The notes beneath the pieces are model-generated. The model made no database searches, had not been told where the DNA came from, and was given only the letters and a program-made list of their open reading frames with translations. A DNA stretch of 64,000 nucleotides from Vicia villosa (taxonomy: Eukaryota; Streptophyta; Magnoliopsida; Fabales; Fabaceae): the NCBI RefSeq assembly GCF_029867415.1, contig NC_081183.1:194215563-194279562 (forward strand). The letters run 5' to 3'. Of this stretch, positions 12,661 through 22,142 are shown piece by piece; the stretch's first letter is position 1, and every line of letters starts with the position of its first letter. Both the position numbers and the translations under genes were made by a program.

Positions 12661-12795
12661 CAGCCAAATGAAGACATCAGTGCCATGGTCTAGTACAACA
12701 GCAGTATCAGACTGCATAGCAAGATCATAAGTCAGTAGCTCCTCAAAAGTTCCCCCCTCCCTGTGCATTAGACAACGAGGAGCCACCACAAAAGT
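12661..12795 (-). pseudogene. Captured SEC23 exon (a) within CACTA
   Basis: The minus strand encodes FVVAPRCLMHREGGTFEELL, then AMQSDTAVVLDHGTDVFIWL, ending at a CTG/GTATG donor. This is the SEC23 segment immediately upstream of exon (b); joining them restores the conserved FIWLGAEL junction. The 5' boundary of the exon is uncertain. The roughly 1.4-kb intron between the two SEC23 exons holds the B3 fragment. Confidence 0.85.
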
Positions 12796-12984
12796 ACAAC
12801 AAAAAAACTTTTATAAATAAAGTCAAATACTATCTAAAAGAGGAAAAGATAACTATGTATAGAAGAAGTATGGGAAATATTTACTATTGAAAAATACTCT
12901 TTCAAATAATTTATCACTTTCTATTAAATGTATCGCTAATTTTAGTACCCTATAAAACAAAACATATCCTTCACATATATTCCC

Positions 12985-13061
12985 ATTCCCATTAGTAGCT
13001 CGCGCTTCAAAAAGTAATCCACAAGCTCATTTCCTTTGGCCGTTGTCACATATCCTGGGTA
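12985..13061 (-). pseudogene. Unassigned exon-like fragment within CACTA
   Basis: The minus strand reads VTTAKGNELVDYFLKRELLM in an open frame between splice-like signals. I cannot assign it to a family. It lies between the SAAL1-like and SEC23 fragments and is probably another piece of transduced gene. Confidence 0.35.
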
Positions 13062-13210
13062 GAAAAGTTAACAAAAGCTCAAGACTAAGACAAGCAAATA
13101 CAACCAGCAGTATTTTACCTACTTAAAGCACCAAATTGAATATCACCGCCTAAAACTTGGTTATTTTCTTTCATTTGTTTAAACACTAGATCTGAAATAG
13201 AGAAAATTAC

Positions 13211-13460
13211 CTTATTTACGCTTCATTGGAACTTCGTGGCAGGTAAGGTTTCCGATAATTCCTATGCTAATCTCCTGCAGAACAAAAAATGTAATGAAGT
13301 AACATTTGATCTTCTAATCACCTCATAGCTTTATTTTCACATACCATTAATATATTTAATATAAATCATGGTACATATGTATATATTGACTTACATTAAC
13401 ACGTATGGATATGCAAGCAATGAGATTTTCTAAAAGAACTTCAAGTAAGAGATTCTCCAC
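13211..13460 (-). pseudogene. Captured SAAL1-like armadillo exons within CACTA
   Basis: Two adjacent minus-strand exons, 13460-13395 (VENLLLEVLLENLIACISIR) and 13274-13211 (EISIGIIGNLTCHEVPMK), are separated by a GT-AG intron. Together they resemble the first armadillo-like repeat of plant homologues of SAAL1. The second exon runs into a stop (TAA) soon after MKRK, so the reading frame is broken relative to a full protein. The assignment rests on the GIIGNLxCHEVPMK motif and is moderately sure. Confidence 0.6.
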
Positions 13461-13937
13461 CTGTAGGATTAAACCATATAATCATCTCATTTTATTTTAT
13501 ACAACTAAACAGGTTGAAAGGCATAAAACAAAAACAACCGAAAAGTGTTCAGACCTCAGGTGATTAGCATTTTAAAACTCCTATATCTCACTTGATTATA
13601 TCTCTCATTTTCATTTATCTTTATCATTTCTTCGTAACTCTCTTTATTGCACGCGACTGTCACACACCATGAAGTTTTGAAAGAATCAGTAGATATAACA
13701 TGTATCTTTTACAACATGAACGAAAAATAATGCATTGTTATAACTTATACCTAGTTACTTAATGAGAAGTCAAAGTCTCAATTTCACAAACTACTTCTAA
13801 AATCACACATAGGTTGGTTGTGATTTGTTGGCATTATAAAACTGTCTACACCAACAATGTATCAAAAGTAAAATCTTTTATCAGATCAATTAATAAAAAT
13901 TTAAATTGAAGTTTAACAAAAAATGAATAGCATACCT

Positions 13938-14076
13938 TGATTGAATCAGAGTTATAAGCATTCCTAAACCTGTCCAATAAAGAGGCATAGAAGGTTCTGG
14001 CTCTTTGAGGCGCCATTGCCACATGGAAATCTGACTTATTACTCATCAATAATCCATACAACGTAAAGTGACTCAC
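13938..14076 (-). pseudogene. Exon-like fragment within CACTA, family not recognised
   Basis: The minus-strand frame includes MAPQRARTFYASLLDRFRNA then YNSDSIK, ending at a GTATGC donor. It could be the N-terminal exon of the SAAL1-like gene fragment that follows, but I do not recognise the sequence. It starts close to an in-frame ATG. Confidence 0.4.
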
Positions 14077-14289
14077 TGTACAAACCCGTAATCTAGCAAT
14101 TAGACCATGTTTAGATAAACAACTTAATTAAGCATAACCAAACATTATCACATAATTACTTATTTCATAAGTCTTGTTTGGATAAACAGTTAATTTACAA
14201 CTTATAGAATAAGCGATTATAAAACTTGATAATTTTTCTACATGACACTATGATCCCATGCTTTTCCATTATCTTCATTTGAAAACAAA

Positions 14290-14940
14290 CTCATGTTCAA
14301 CACCTTTCAATATCTGTTAAATTTAAAAATTAGATATATAAAACAAAGTAATCGGCATCGGCATCAGGCTCGGAATCCTGAATTCATACAAGAACTAGAA
14401 GCCGAGACCAATTTCCAATATGATGCAGTCTTCAACTTCGACATCTCAAGAAAATTGAAAACCAATAAACTCAGATCTGTAAACAAAAACACCAAATAAA
14501 AAACTCAGATCTCAAAACCTAACAAATCTAAAGCAATAAAATCAACAAAGTAAAAAATTAACATGGAGAGGAATCGAATAGAGTGATTTGAGCTTCGAAT
14601 TGAAAGCATGAGGTAGAGAATCAACTAGATCTGAAACGAAAACAAGCGTAGAAAAAACGTCAAAGAACGAAAAGTTTAATCAGATCAAGCTGAACTAGGG
14701 TTTGAGGCCTAATCTAGGGTTCAAACTTCAAACAAAGTCAGAGCGAAAAATCGAACCTGAAGAAAACGAAGCTAAAGTTTCACCGATCTTGAAAGTTTGC
14801 ATCAGACTCGCGAGTCAACGAAACGATCTTGATTTTGAATGAGAGATCGAGGAGTTCTGTTGCAATGGTTTCTCAAACCGAAAAACGAGTGTAGAGAGAG
14901 AAAGAGGAGAAAGAGAGAATGAGAAAGGGAACATGTTTTT
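14290..14940 (-). other. Captured 5' UTR/promoter-like region within CACTA
   Basis: Read on the minus strand this region has a CT-rich leader (TTTCTCATTCTCTCTTTC and following) and a TCTTCAG/G splice-like junction. It also contains AACCCTAG-type words. The layout resembles the first, non-coding exon and intron of a plant gene and would place a promoter upstream of the captured exons. No protein is encoded. Confidence 0.4.
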
Positions 14941-15369
14941 TTTTGTTATTTAAAAAAAAAAAAAAAGTATATTTTTAAGTTTCTACATGTAATAATATAA
15001 TATAATAACATATATAATTAGTCTCAGTAATATGTAAAAAAAAATTAACAATTCCGTAAAAACTCACTTTTATAACTTCAAATTAACCGCTAAAACAATC
15101 TGTAGCAAATATATGGTAGTTAATTTGATATTTTCTAGTAGTGAACCATAGTCATAATAACACTAAACATTCAACCTACTTTGCACTTTGTTATTATGCC
15201 AAAACTACAAATTGAGTTTGTAATTCAGCATAACCATAACATTGTTTCATATTAAGTACAAATTTGGATTAGTCGGAAGCATAATATTAATCTAACTATA
15301 CTAATGTAAAATAAGACTCTAATGTAAACTTAGAAATATATATTCGTACTTAATAATCTCAAATATTGC

Positions 15370-16884
15370 TTAGGATTTTCCATTATCAATCTCTTCTTCA
15401 TCTTCAAGCAAGCTTTTCTTGTCTTGTGCAGAATCCTCTCCTTCACCAGTGCTTTCTTCTGCTTTCTCAGCCTTCTTCTTTGCTTCTTCCTTAGAGCTTC
15501 TTAGTGCTTGAATCAACCTCTCCAATGATGTTTCAACTTCTTCATTAGCTACCTTAGGCATCAAGTTTTCAGCAACATCAGCAGGTGAGATATTACTCTC
15601 TTCCAACAAACCTCGAACCGTCTCGAACAAAGGATGTGTTTCAACACTCATATAATTCATTGCCAACATTTTGAATCCCTCAAAACAACAATAAGATAAC
15701 TCAATATGCATATCCATTCGTCCTCGACGAATCAACGCTTTATCGAGTTTCTCAACATAGTTAGTAGTAAATATAATCAATCTTTCACCAGTACTAGCAG
15801 ACCAAATCCCATCAATGAAATTCAACAATCCAGAAAGTGTTACCTGACTACTCCTTTTATTCTTATTTGCTTCATCTTTTAATTGACTCATAGAAGCAGC
15901 AACAACTTGATTCACCTCATTTTTCTCATTCTTCTCATCTTCTTCATTTTCATTCTCCGAATCTGTCTTCCTCTGACCGGTTAGATCGAGCGAACAATCG
16001 ATATCTTCGATAACAACAACGGACTTACTCGTGATTCCGATCAAAAGCTTCCTTAACTCAGCATTTGTTTTCACATTAGTTAACTCAATATCATATATAT
16101 CATACTTCAAGAAATTAGCAATAGCAGCAACTAGTGATGATTTTCCAGTTCCCGGAGGACCATATAGCAAATAGCCTCTCTTCCAAGGCTTACCAATTCT
16201 TGCATAATAGTCCTTACCCTTACTGAAAGTAACAAGATCATCAACAATCTCTTTCTTTTTCTTACCATCCATCGCAATCGTTTCGAAAGACGATGGATGA
16301 TCGAAAATCACATGACTCCACTTACCTCTCATATCAGAATCACCACTAGTGCAATTTGTGTAAAGCCTTCTCTGTCTCTTACTCAAACCAATGTCCTCAC
16401 CATGTTCAAGAACATGGTTAAGGTAAGTTCCCACGACAAAATCGCGGTTTCCGCGATGAAAGGTTAGAAGGTAATACCTTTTGTCATCAGCTGGATAGAA
16501 TGAAACAGATTTAGTGCTTGGAACAATCTTTCTTAAGCTCCAAACAACGTTAATCCCTTCAAACTCATCATGGAACTCTTGTCTTTCATCCATTTTGAGA
16601 ACTAGAGACTTTCTCAGAGATTCACCTCGGAGTTTCTTAGCTTGGTTGGTTGGTTTGGAATGTAAGTAGTGTTCAATGAAAGTAAAAGCTTCATTGGTTC
16701 TATAGTAATCACCAATGTACTCAAAGAATTTAACCTCAACATAAGGGTAAAAAAAGTTGGCTAATTTTTGTGAGAATTTTTCTATGAGAGAATGAACTTG
16801 ATGAGGACAATACCTTTGAATCATAGCCCACATGAACAAAATGCTTGCAAGCTTTGAACCAATTAGACCCCAAATTTCACCCAT
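15370..16884 (-). CDS. BCS1-like AAA-ATPase (plant AAA-ATPase ASD/AATP1 family), intronless
   Basis: A single uninterrupted 504-residue frame. Residues about 5-22 (WGLIGSKLASILFMWAMI) form an N-terminal hydrophobic anchor. Residues 25-130 fit the plant AAA-ATPase-associated domain. The AAA module has Walker A GPPGTGKS (242-249), Walker B VVVIEDID (289-296), an acidic lysine/asparagine-rich insertion (about 305-340), the sensor-1 region LIIFTTN and the arginine-finger region LIRRGRMDMHIELSYC. The C-terminal tail is lysine/glutamate-rich. Members hydrolyse ATP and sit on mitochondrial or ER membranes; many respond to stress. Length and lack of introns match the family. The substrate is unknown. 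A gene-carrying CACTA element ends about 230 bp beyond its stop codon. Confidence 0.95.
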   Translation of the reverse strand: MGEIWGLIGSKLASILFMWAMIQRYCPHQVHSLIEKFSQKLANFFYPYVEVKFFEYIGDYYRTNEAFTFIEHYLHSKPTNQAKKLRGESLRKSLVLKMDERQEFHDEFEGINVVWSLRKIVPSTKSVSFYPADDKRYYLLTFHRGNRDFVVGTYLNHVLEHGEDIGLSKRQRRLYTNCTSGDSDMRGKWSHVIFDHPSSFETIAMDGKKKKEIVDDLVTFSKGKDYYARIGKPWKRGYLLYGPPGTGKSSLVAAIANFLKYDIYDIELTNVKTNAELRKLLIGITSKSVVVIEDIDCSLDLTGQRKTDSENENEEDEKNEKNEVNQVVAASMSQLKDEANKNKRSSQVTLSGLLNFIDGIWSASTGERLIIFTTNYVEKLDKALIRRGRMDMHIELSYCCFEGFKMLAMNYMSVETHPLFETVRGLLEESNISPADVAENLMPKVANEEVETSLERLIQALRSSKEEAKKKAEKAEESTGEGEDSAQDKKSLLEDEEEIDNGKS

Positions 16885-16924
16885 GTTTCTGTTTTTTGTG
16901 TTTAAACTTTGTAGGGTTTGTATG

Positions 16925-16932
16925 TTTATATA
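16925..16932 (-). promoter_or_regulatory. Probable TATA box of the AAA-ATPase gene
   Basis: TATATAAA on the minus strand, ending 41 bases upstream of the ATG. If used, the 5' UTR would be only about 10-15 nt. This is placement by motif only. Confidence 0.4.
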
Positions 16933-17500
16933 ACATAGTTAAGGATCATTTGTTTTGTTTCTCGTGAGTTTGTTACGCTTAATGACAAAAGATAATCATG
17001 AGATTTTGATAGTTGATCAAGTGAATGAGACTTGCATGTCTTTTTCATAGTACACTGTTTCATAACAGCTTGGACTTTGACCACATGCAACAAGAAATAG
17101 ACCAACTTAGTAATACACAAAAGTTCCATGAGTTTTCAAATTAATGGGGTAGGTATGTTATTTAATTAATTTCGAGAGTTCATTTGAAATGATTGATGCA
17201 ATTTGGTCTTCAATAGAGGTGTAAATTTGATTTGCGATCAATTTGAAAGTTCTCACATAAATTTGATTTTGATTTTAGAATTGAATCTAACTTAAACTAA
17301 TTTTTGTAGTTTTTATTTAATTTTTAGTAAAGCTTATTATTCAACTCACATTTATTTTATTTTATGATAATGTATTATAGTATAAAGTTTTTTATGGGTT
17401 TAATGCACTGTTAGTATAAAATAATTTTACACTGTCATCTAATAGAAAATCAAGAGTCTGACATGTCATTAAAAGAATTTTTAAATAAAAGCGTGATGTG

Positions 17501-17761
17501 TCAGAAATGATGGCCGTCATTGATTGATAGTGGCATGTATCTTGTTCTCTGAGGTCTGTTTGGACCTGCATCACCTCTGACTTCTTCTTGTCGAATTTCT
17601 TCTCTTTCAACTTCAGCAGCTAATTCTTCACATAAGATTCTCATTGAATCATTCTTGACAATTCTCAATCTAGGTTTGACACTAGACCAACATTCTTCTA
17701 GCGTAATTCCTTCCAATTTTTCCGTCGGACATCTGTTCAATGTGTATGTCACAATCGACAC
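17501..17761 (-). pseudogene. Ty1/copia integrase/linker fragment
   Basis: The minus-strand frame contains LNRCPTEKLEGITLEECWSS and VKPRLR, the copia integrase C-terminal region. It jumps directly to a linker-like RPQRTRYMPLSI, the segment normally far downstream, just before RT. The internal join indicates a large deletion. It is isolated from other copia parts. Confidence 0.7.
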
Positions 17762-18046
17762 AACTTCACCCCAAAATTCTTTAGCTAATGCGGTTTGTGT
17801 TTTTCATTCACATATTTCCATTAAAAAAATTAAAATTGTCAAAATAAATTTAAAATTTGATACATAAAATTGCGTCTTACAAGTTTAAAGAATGATATAC
17901 ATGAAATTGCATTTTTAAATAAATATTATACAAACAATACGATAAAATATATTTTGTCAAAATAGTATTTATAAGTGAATAATATTTTATTTTTTGTTGA
18001 TATATAAATTAAAATGAATATCATATAAAGAATATGATAAAATATA

Positions 18047-18193
18047 CTTCCTCTGACCTGAATTAAAAGCAAATATTCTCTTTTTAGGTTCATTGAATAA
18101 TGAGTGTATCTGATCTACATAAAAGACCAGATACATTCATTATTCAATGAACCTAAAAAGAGAATATTTGCTTATAGTAATGTTCAGAGGGAA
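18047..18193. mobile_element. Stowaway-like MITE, 147 bp, near-perfect hairpin
   Basis: Flanked by TA on both sides (18045-18046 and 18194-18195), the duplication of Tc1/mariner-type elements. The two arms are complementary over nearly their whole length, with about 45 almost perfectly paired bases (AAGCAAATATTCTC...GTATCTG and its complement) around a short loop near 18119. Outer ends CTTCCTCTGA / TCAGAGGGAA resemble the Stowaway terminus. Confidence 0.75.
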
Positions 18194-18382
18194 TACTATT
18201 TAATAAAATTTTGTAACGTAATGCGGTTTGGTTCAATTTGCAAAATACTAACCGCAAATTGAACCGATCCACACTGTTTTATTAGAATATATCTCAAACA
18301 CATTCGAACAAAATGTAGTTTTTTACGGTTTCGGTTGGATTCAGTTTTCTTTTGGACTAGTTTAATTTTGGAAACACCCCTA

Positions 18383-19489
18383 AATTTATTTACTTGAGGC
18401 AAAAAAAAAAAAAAAAAACTGAAATTTCACACTTCCAATATATTTTTTTCCAAATGAATTTCAAACTTCCAGAGTTGCAAATACTAGAAGGTCTAAGATA
18501 GGTATGTCTTGAAACCCAGTCACTGAAATGTTCAACTAAGTAAAATTTCTCATAAAGGTTATTTCTATTTCCCCTCTAGAGAATCTGACATATTTTTAAA
18601 TATCCGAGATGACGAAGCTGAACATTGCAAGACGATGAGGCGAAGAGGATGCGATATTGCTTCAAAGGTTATCAATGTTGGCTGAAACATCACGTAAAAT
18701 AGTCAGACACGGAGATTGAAAAGGAGCTAAAATGTTACATGAGAGATTAGAAAAAAGGAAATTAAGAAGTTTATTTGATAATAAAATAGTGTTGCATCTT
18801 TTTTGTATCATGATGCAAAATAGCTAAGACTGTAAAAATTGGAATGCAAAAGATTATAATCCATATATTGTAATCAATGTTACATTATTATATAAAAAGT
18901 ATTTAAACTTTGTTTAATGTCTATTAGTAAACTCTGATGGTGTTGGATATTATGGTTGTACAATTGCTAAGCAATAAGTAGTCTTAGGGAATTTATTTGT
19001 TGTGACCAGCATAATCGTATAACATTTGATGTATGTTCTATGAATTAGTATTGCATCTGTACTAAGATATGTCTGAGATTTGACAATTTGATCCTTGCTT
19101 TTACATCTTTTTAATATCTAGCATTCCTTAAATTAGTTGTTTTATGACTATCATAGTCCTAAAGCCTTGGATGCCCGAGATTTAGTTGTGAAGTTGCATG
19201 TAGTCACTGTGGTTTATAATGTGATATTATGAAACAAATCATGTTTTTGCACCACTAGTCCAGTGAGAAGGGAACTGTAATTTGTGGTATGTACACCACC
19301 AAATTTTAAAGAAAATTGAAGTTGTGACTGATGTTGATGTTAATTATATGCTTATGTGTGAAGCTGATGTATCCATTTTTTTTCAAAATCTATAATTCGA
19401 TTGAAAATACTATAAAAATAACATAAACTATAATATATTGAATATTTTTAATTCAAATTACAGTCTCTAAATTATAGTCTCAATTTCAA
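18383..19489. other. Intergenic sequence, no gene recognised
   Basis: AT-rich, with a poly(A) run near 18400. No coding signature or complete repeat is seen. Confidence 0.4.
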
Positions 19490-19679
19490 AGCATATTAAC
19501 TGCGGATTTTGATTCCTATGAATTTATTTGCGGATTTCGAATGCGGGTTTACCTCCAGATTTTAATTACTCACGAAAGTTTTAACTGAAGATCAGAAACG
19601 GCAGAAAAAACCGCAGGATACTTATTTCCTATGGAATTTTAGCTCAAATCTACATGAAAACAAAATATTTCTAGTAGTG
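19490..19679. mobile_element. CACTA right-terminus fragment
   Basis: Ends TATTTCTAGTAGTG, the inverse of CACTACTAGAAATA. The preceding sequence repeats GCGGATTT / GCGGGTTT / AACCGCAGG words like a CACTA subterminal zone. No matching left end is found upstream, so it is a fragment. Confidence 0.55.
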
Positions 19680-20353
19680 AGTTTTCTCTGTCTCTTACTC
19701 AAATTACTAAGTTATATACCATAATTAGTTAAAAATCTGTGAGTTTGTATGGATCTTGACTATTTATTGAACTTGATAAACGTATCTTTAATTCTTTAAA
19801 ATTTTAACATGATATTTTTAATAAAAAATTTAAAGCAGGTATGATTTAATATTTTATAAAAAATATATATTTCATTCTTTGTTTTAATAACTAAATAACA
19901 TGTGAATACCATTTTTCTTATTAATTTGCCACTGTAAACATCTATTCATTGTACAGTTTATCAAGGTACATGGTGGATTATTGCAGAAGTATTGGAACAA
20001 ATCAGTATATATACTGCTCTGTAAAGAACATTTTATGTTAATCCTTAATATCATTTTTGTTACTCTATTTGGTTCTTCCATTAATTTTTGGCAAATAAAA
20101 CTGTAAGTTCGGGTGTCATAGATGTACAAGAAAGCTTAAGATTTATTTAATTTAGTTTTATTATGATCATCTTTATGACATCTACTTAAATGAAATCTCT
20201 ACTTTATAGTATAAATACTAAATTACATTTAAACTTTGAAATCTGTTGTGTTTTACTGTAATGTTTTTTCAGTTAAAGTATTAAAGCGGAACATTAAAAT
20301 AAGTTAAAGAATTGAAGATTAAATATATCTTCTAAATTTTGGCTCATCTCCAG
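19680..20353. other. Intergenic sequence, nothing recognised
   Basis: AT-rich. A 19-base match (TCTCTGTCTCTTACTCAAA) to the coding region of the AAA-ATPase begins near 19686, too short to call a duplicate. Confidence 0.35.
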
Positions 20354-20880
20354 TAGGTGTCCACAAAAATACAGACACCGGGTAGGGTAAAAATCCACAA
20401 AAATGGGTACGGGCACGAGTAATTACTCATTTAAATATGCGGGTATGGGTGCGGGCACGGGTGCCTTACTACCCACTCCGCCCCATACCCGCACTACATA
20501 TTTCTATAATGTCATTTATATTATTATATAAAAAAATGCATGTTTCTACATTTTTTAAAAATATATCGCTATTAAATCATTACACATTTTAATAAAAGTG
20601 TTTATTTGTTTCTCAACTCAACAATAACATGCATATTTTTTTTAATATTGTTAAAAAGACTTAAATTATATGATATTTTGTAATTAAATGGTTTAATTTT
20701 ACTATAAATGCGGGTAAGCGGGTATGGGTATGGGTATTGAAGTACCCACAGGGTACCAGTACAGGTATGAATATTGATACCCACGCGGGTTTGGACTCGA
20801 GTACGGGGATTTTTTTAAACTGCGAGTATGGGAACGGGTACTATAGTACCCTGCCCAAACCCTGCCCATTGCCATCCCTA
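20354..20880. mobile_element. hAT-like MITE with GGGTATGGGTA-rich ends
   Basis: The right end, read inward, is TAGGGATGGCAATGGGCAGG, a common plant hAT-type terminus. The left end is TAGGTGTCCACAAAAATAC. Both ends are filled with GGGTA / TACCC words in both orientations, with an AT-rich core. No 8-bp target duplication is detected, so the exact borders are uncertain. Confidence 0.55.
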
Positions 20881-21195
20881 TGAGAATCTATAAATAAAAT
20901 GGAAGAATGTCTAATTGTATGAATTCCTTTTAATAAGTGGAAGATGCATGAAACTTGTGTGCTATTTTTCAATCGTCTTCCCATGCAATATCCCTAGTTT
21001 ATATGACATGCTTAATTAACTAAAAAGAATGAACTAAGAAAAAAAAAGAGTAGTCATGGAGAGTCCAACAGTAAAAATGAAGGTGGCAAGACCATTAAAG
21101 TGAACCAACATACAAATTTCAGAAAGAGAAAAAAAAAAGAATATGGAGTGAAAATTAAGAATGTCAAATGGAAACAAATATTATTCTTTATTTCC
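20881..21195. other. Intergenic sequence, nothing recognised
   Basis: AT-rich stretch between two transposons, with no coding or repeat signature. Confidence 0.35.
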
Positions 21196-21198
21196 AAG

Positions 21199-21614
21199 CA
21201 CTACAACATTTTTGGCTTTAGAAACGGAAGAATAGGCAACGGCTCCAAAAAGCGTTGTCTATAAGATAATAAACCGCAGTTTTTTACTCGTTGATACATT
21301 TTTAAATTTTTTCTAAAAATCGTAGTGTATACACTTTATGCTGCAGTTTTGTAACTGTGGGCGAAACAAAATCGTCCCCTGTTTACTTTAAACTGTGGTT
21401 TTTATGTTGTTGTCATTTCTTATTTTAAAGGCAACAGGGGCGAAGCGCAGTCTAATACTAAAGATTACGGTTTTGATATAAAATCTTGTAAATTTGAATT
21501 AAAAATGCTTAAAAAATTGGCCACTGCTGAAATCGAATCGTGTACATAACTATTCTTAAACAAGGCAACCTTAGCTACCTTTACAAAACTATACGCTCGA
21601 CATATATCTTTACT

Positions 21615-21685
<71 letters not shown>

Positions 21686-21828
21686 TTATACATAACTGTA
21701 TTCTAAGGAAATAGGCAACGGGCGCATATTCCATGCCTGGATAACAGTAGCCTAATATCTTAGGCTACAGTTTTTATATGTATGGGCGCGGTTTTGGCTC
21801 GTTGCCTAAACTCATTTTTGTTGTAGTG
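21199..21828. mobile_element. CACTA MITE, 630 bp
   Basis: The left end CACTACAACATTTTTGGC and the right end, read inward as CACTACAACAAAAATGAG, form an inverted repeat. A 3-bp duplication AAG lies at 21196-21198 and 21829-21831. Words such as GGCAACG and AACCGCAG / CTGCAGTTTT recur subterminally. There is no coding capacity. It inserted next to a LINE fragment and carries a long (TA)n tract. Confidence 0.85.
21616..21677. repeat. (TA)n microsatellite
   Basis: About 30 TA units inside the CACTA MITE. Confidence 0.95.
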
Positions 21829-21869
21829 AAGCTACATCACTTTGCAATGTCATTTATAAATTCATCTCC

Positions 21870-22095
21870 AATGTACTTCTCCAGTCTTTAGTGAAATGCA
21901 ATGCCGATGCAACAATCTTAGTGTGACTAACAAAGCTTCAAAATTAAAATGTGCATTTGTAATTCTGAAGGCAATTTTATTAAAGCGATGGAAAAATGGT
22001 ATGAAGGTACTCCTCCAGCCATGAAAGCAGAAGCATTGGGCATAATAGAAGCTATTATGTGGTTTGGTGAGATGAAGATGTTGATAAATCTATTA
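21870..22095 (+). pseudogene. LINE RNase H-like domain fragment, plus strand
   Basis: Plus-strand translation gives LVKCNADATIL and, further on, NSEGNFIKAMEKWYEGTPPA then MKAEALGIIEAIMWFGEM. These are the opening strand and helix segments of the RVT_3 (RNase H-like) domain at the C-terminus of plant LINE ORF2. Frames are broken. It faces the opposite way to the larger LINE remnant next to it. Confidence 0.7.
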
Positions 22096-22142
22096 ATCAT
22101 ATTGAATTTAACAATATAGAGTATGTGTAGGTCACTTCTAGA

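Larger units (their letters stand above)
10160..15143. mobile_element. CACTA (En/Spm) element carrying captured gene fragments, 4984 bp
   Basis: The left end CACTACAAGAAAAT is matched by an inverted right end, read inward as CACTACTAGAAAAT. A 3-bp duplication AAC lies at 10157-10159 and 15144-15146, as CACTA elements make. Near both ends TGTAGC / GCTAC words recur (AATCTGTAGCTAAT on the left, CAATCTGTAGCAAAT on the right), consistent with subterminal repeats. No transposase is seen. The interior instead holds intron-containing minus-strand fragments of SEC23, a B3 transcription factor and a SAAL1-like armadillo protein. It is thus a non-autonomous, gene-transducing CACTA. Its right end lies about 230 bp past the stop codon of the AAA-ATPase gene. 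Confidence 0.9.
17214..18382. mobile_element. Possible hAT-type element or pair of hAT ends
   Basis: The left end reads TAGAGGTGTAAATTTG and the right end CACCCCTA, resembling hAT termini. Near the right end AACCGCAAATTGAACC and GCGGTTTGGTTC words recall the subterminal repeats of the 7861 element. No 8-bp target duplication is found, and other repeats (a copia fragment and a Stowaway-like MITE) lie inside, so these could be two separate fragments. Confidence 0.35.

Noticed and set aside
19686..19705. Possible duplicate of the AAA-ATPase gene
   Set aside because: Only about 19 bases match and the flanks do not; chance or a tiny fragment.
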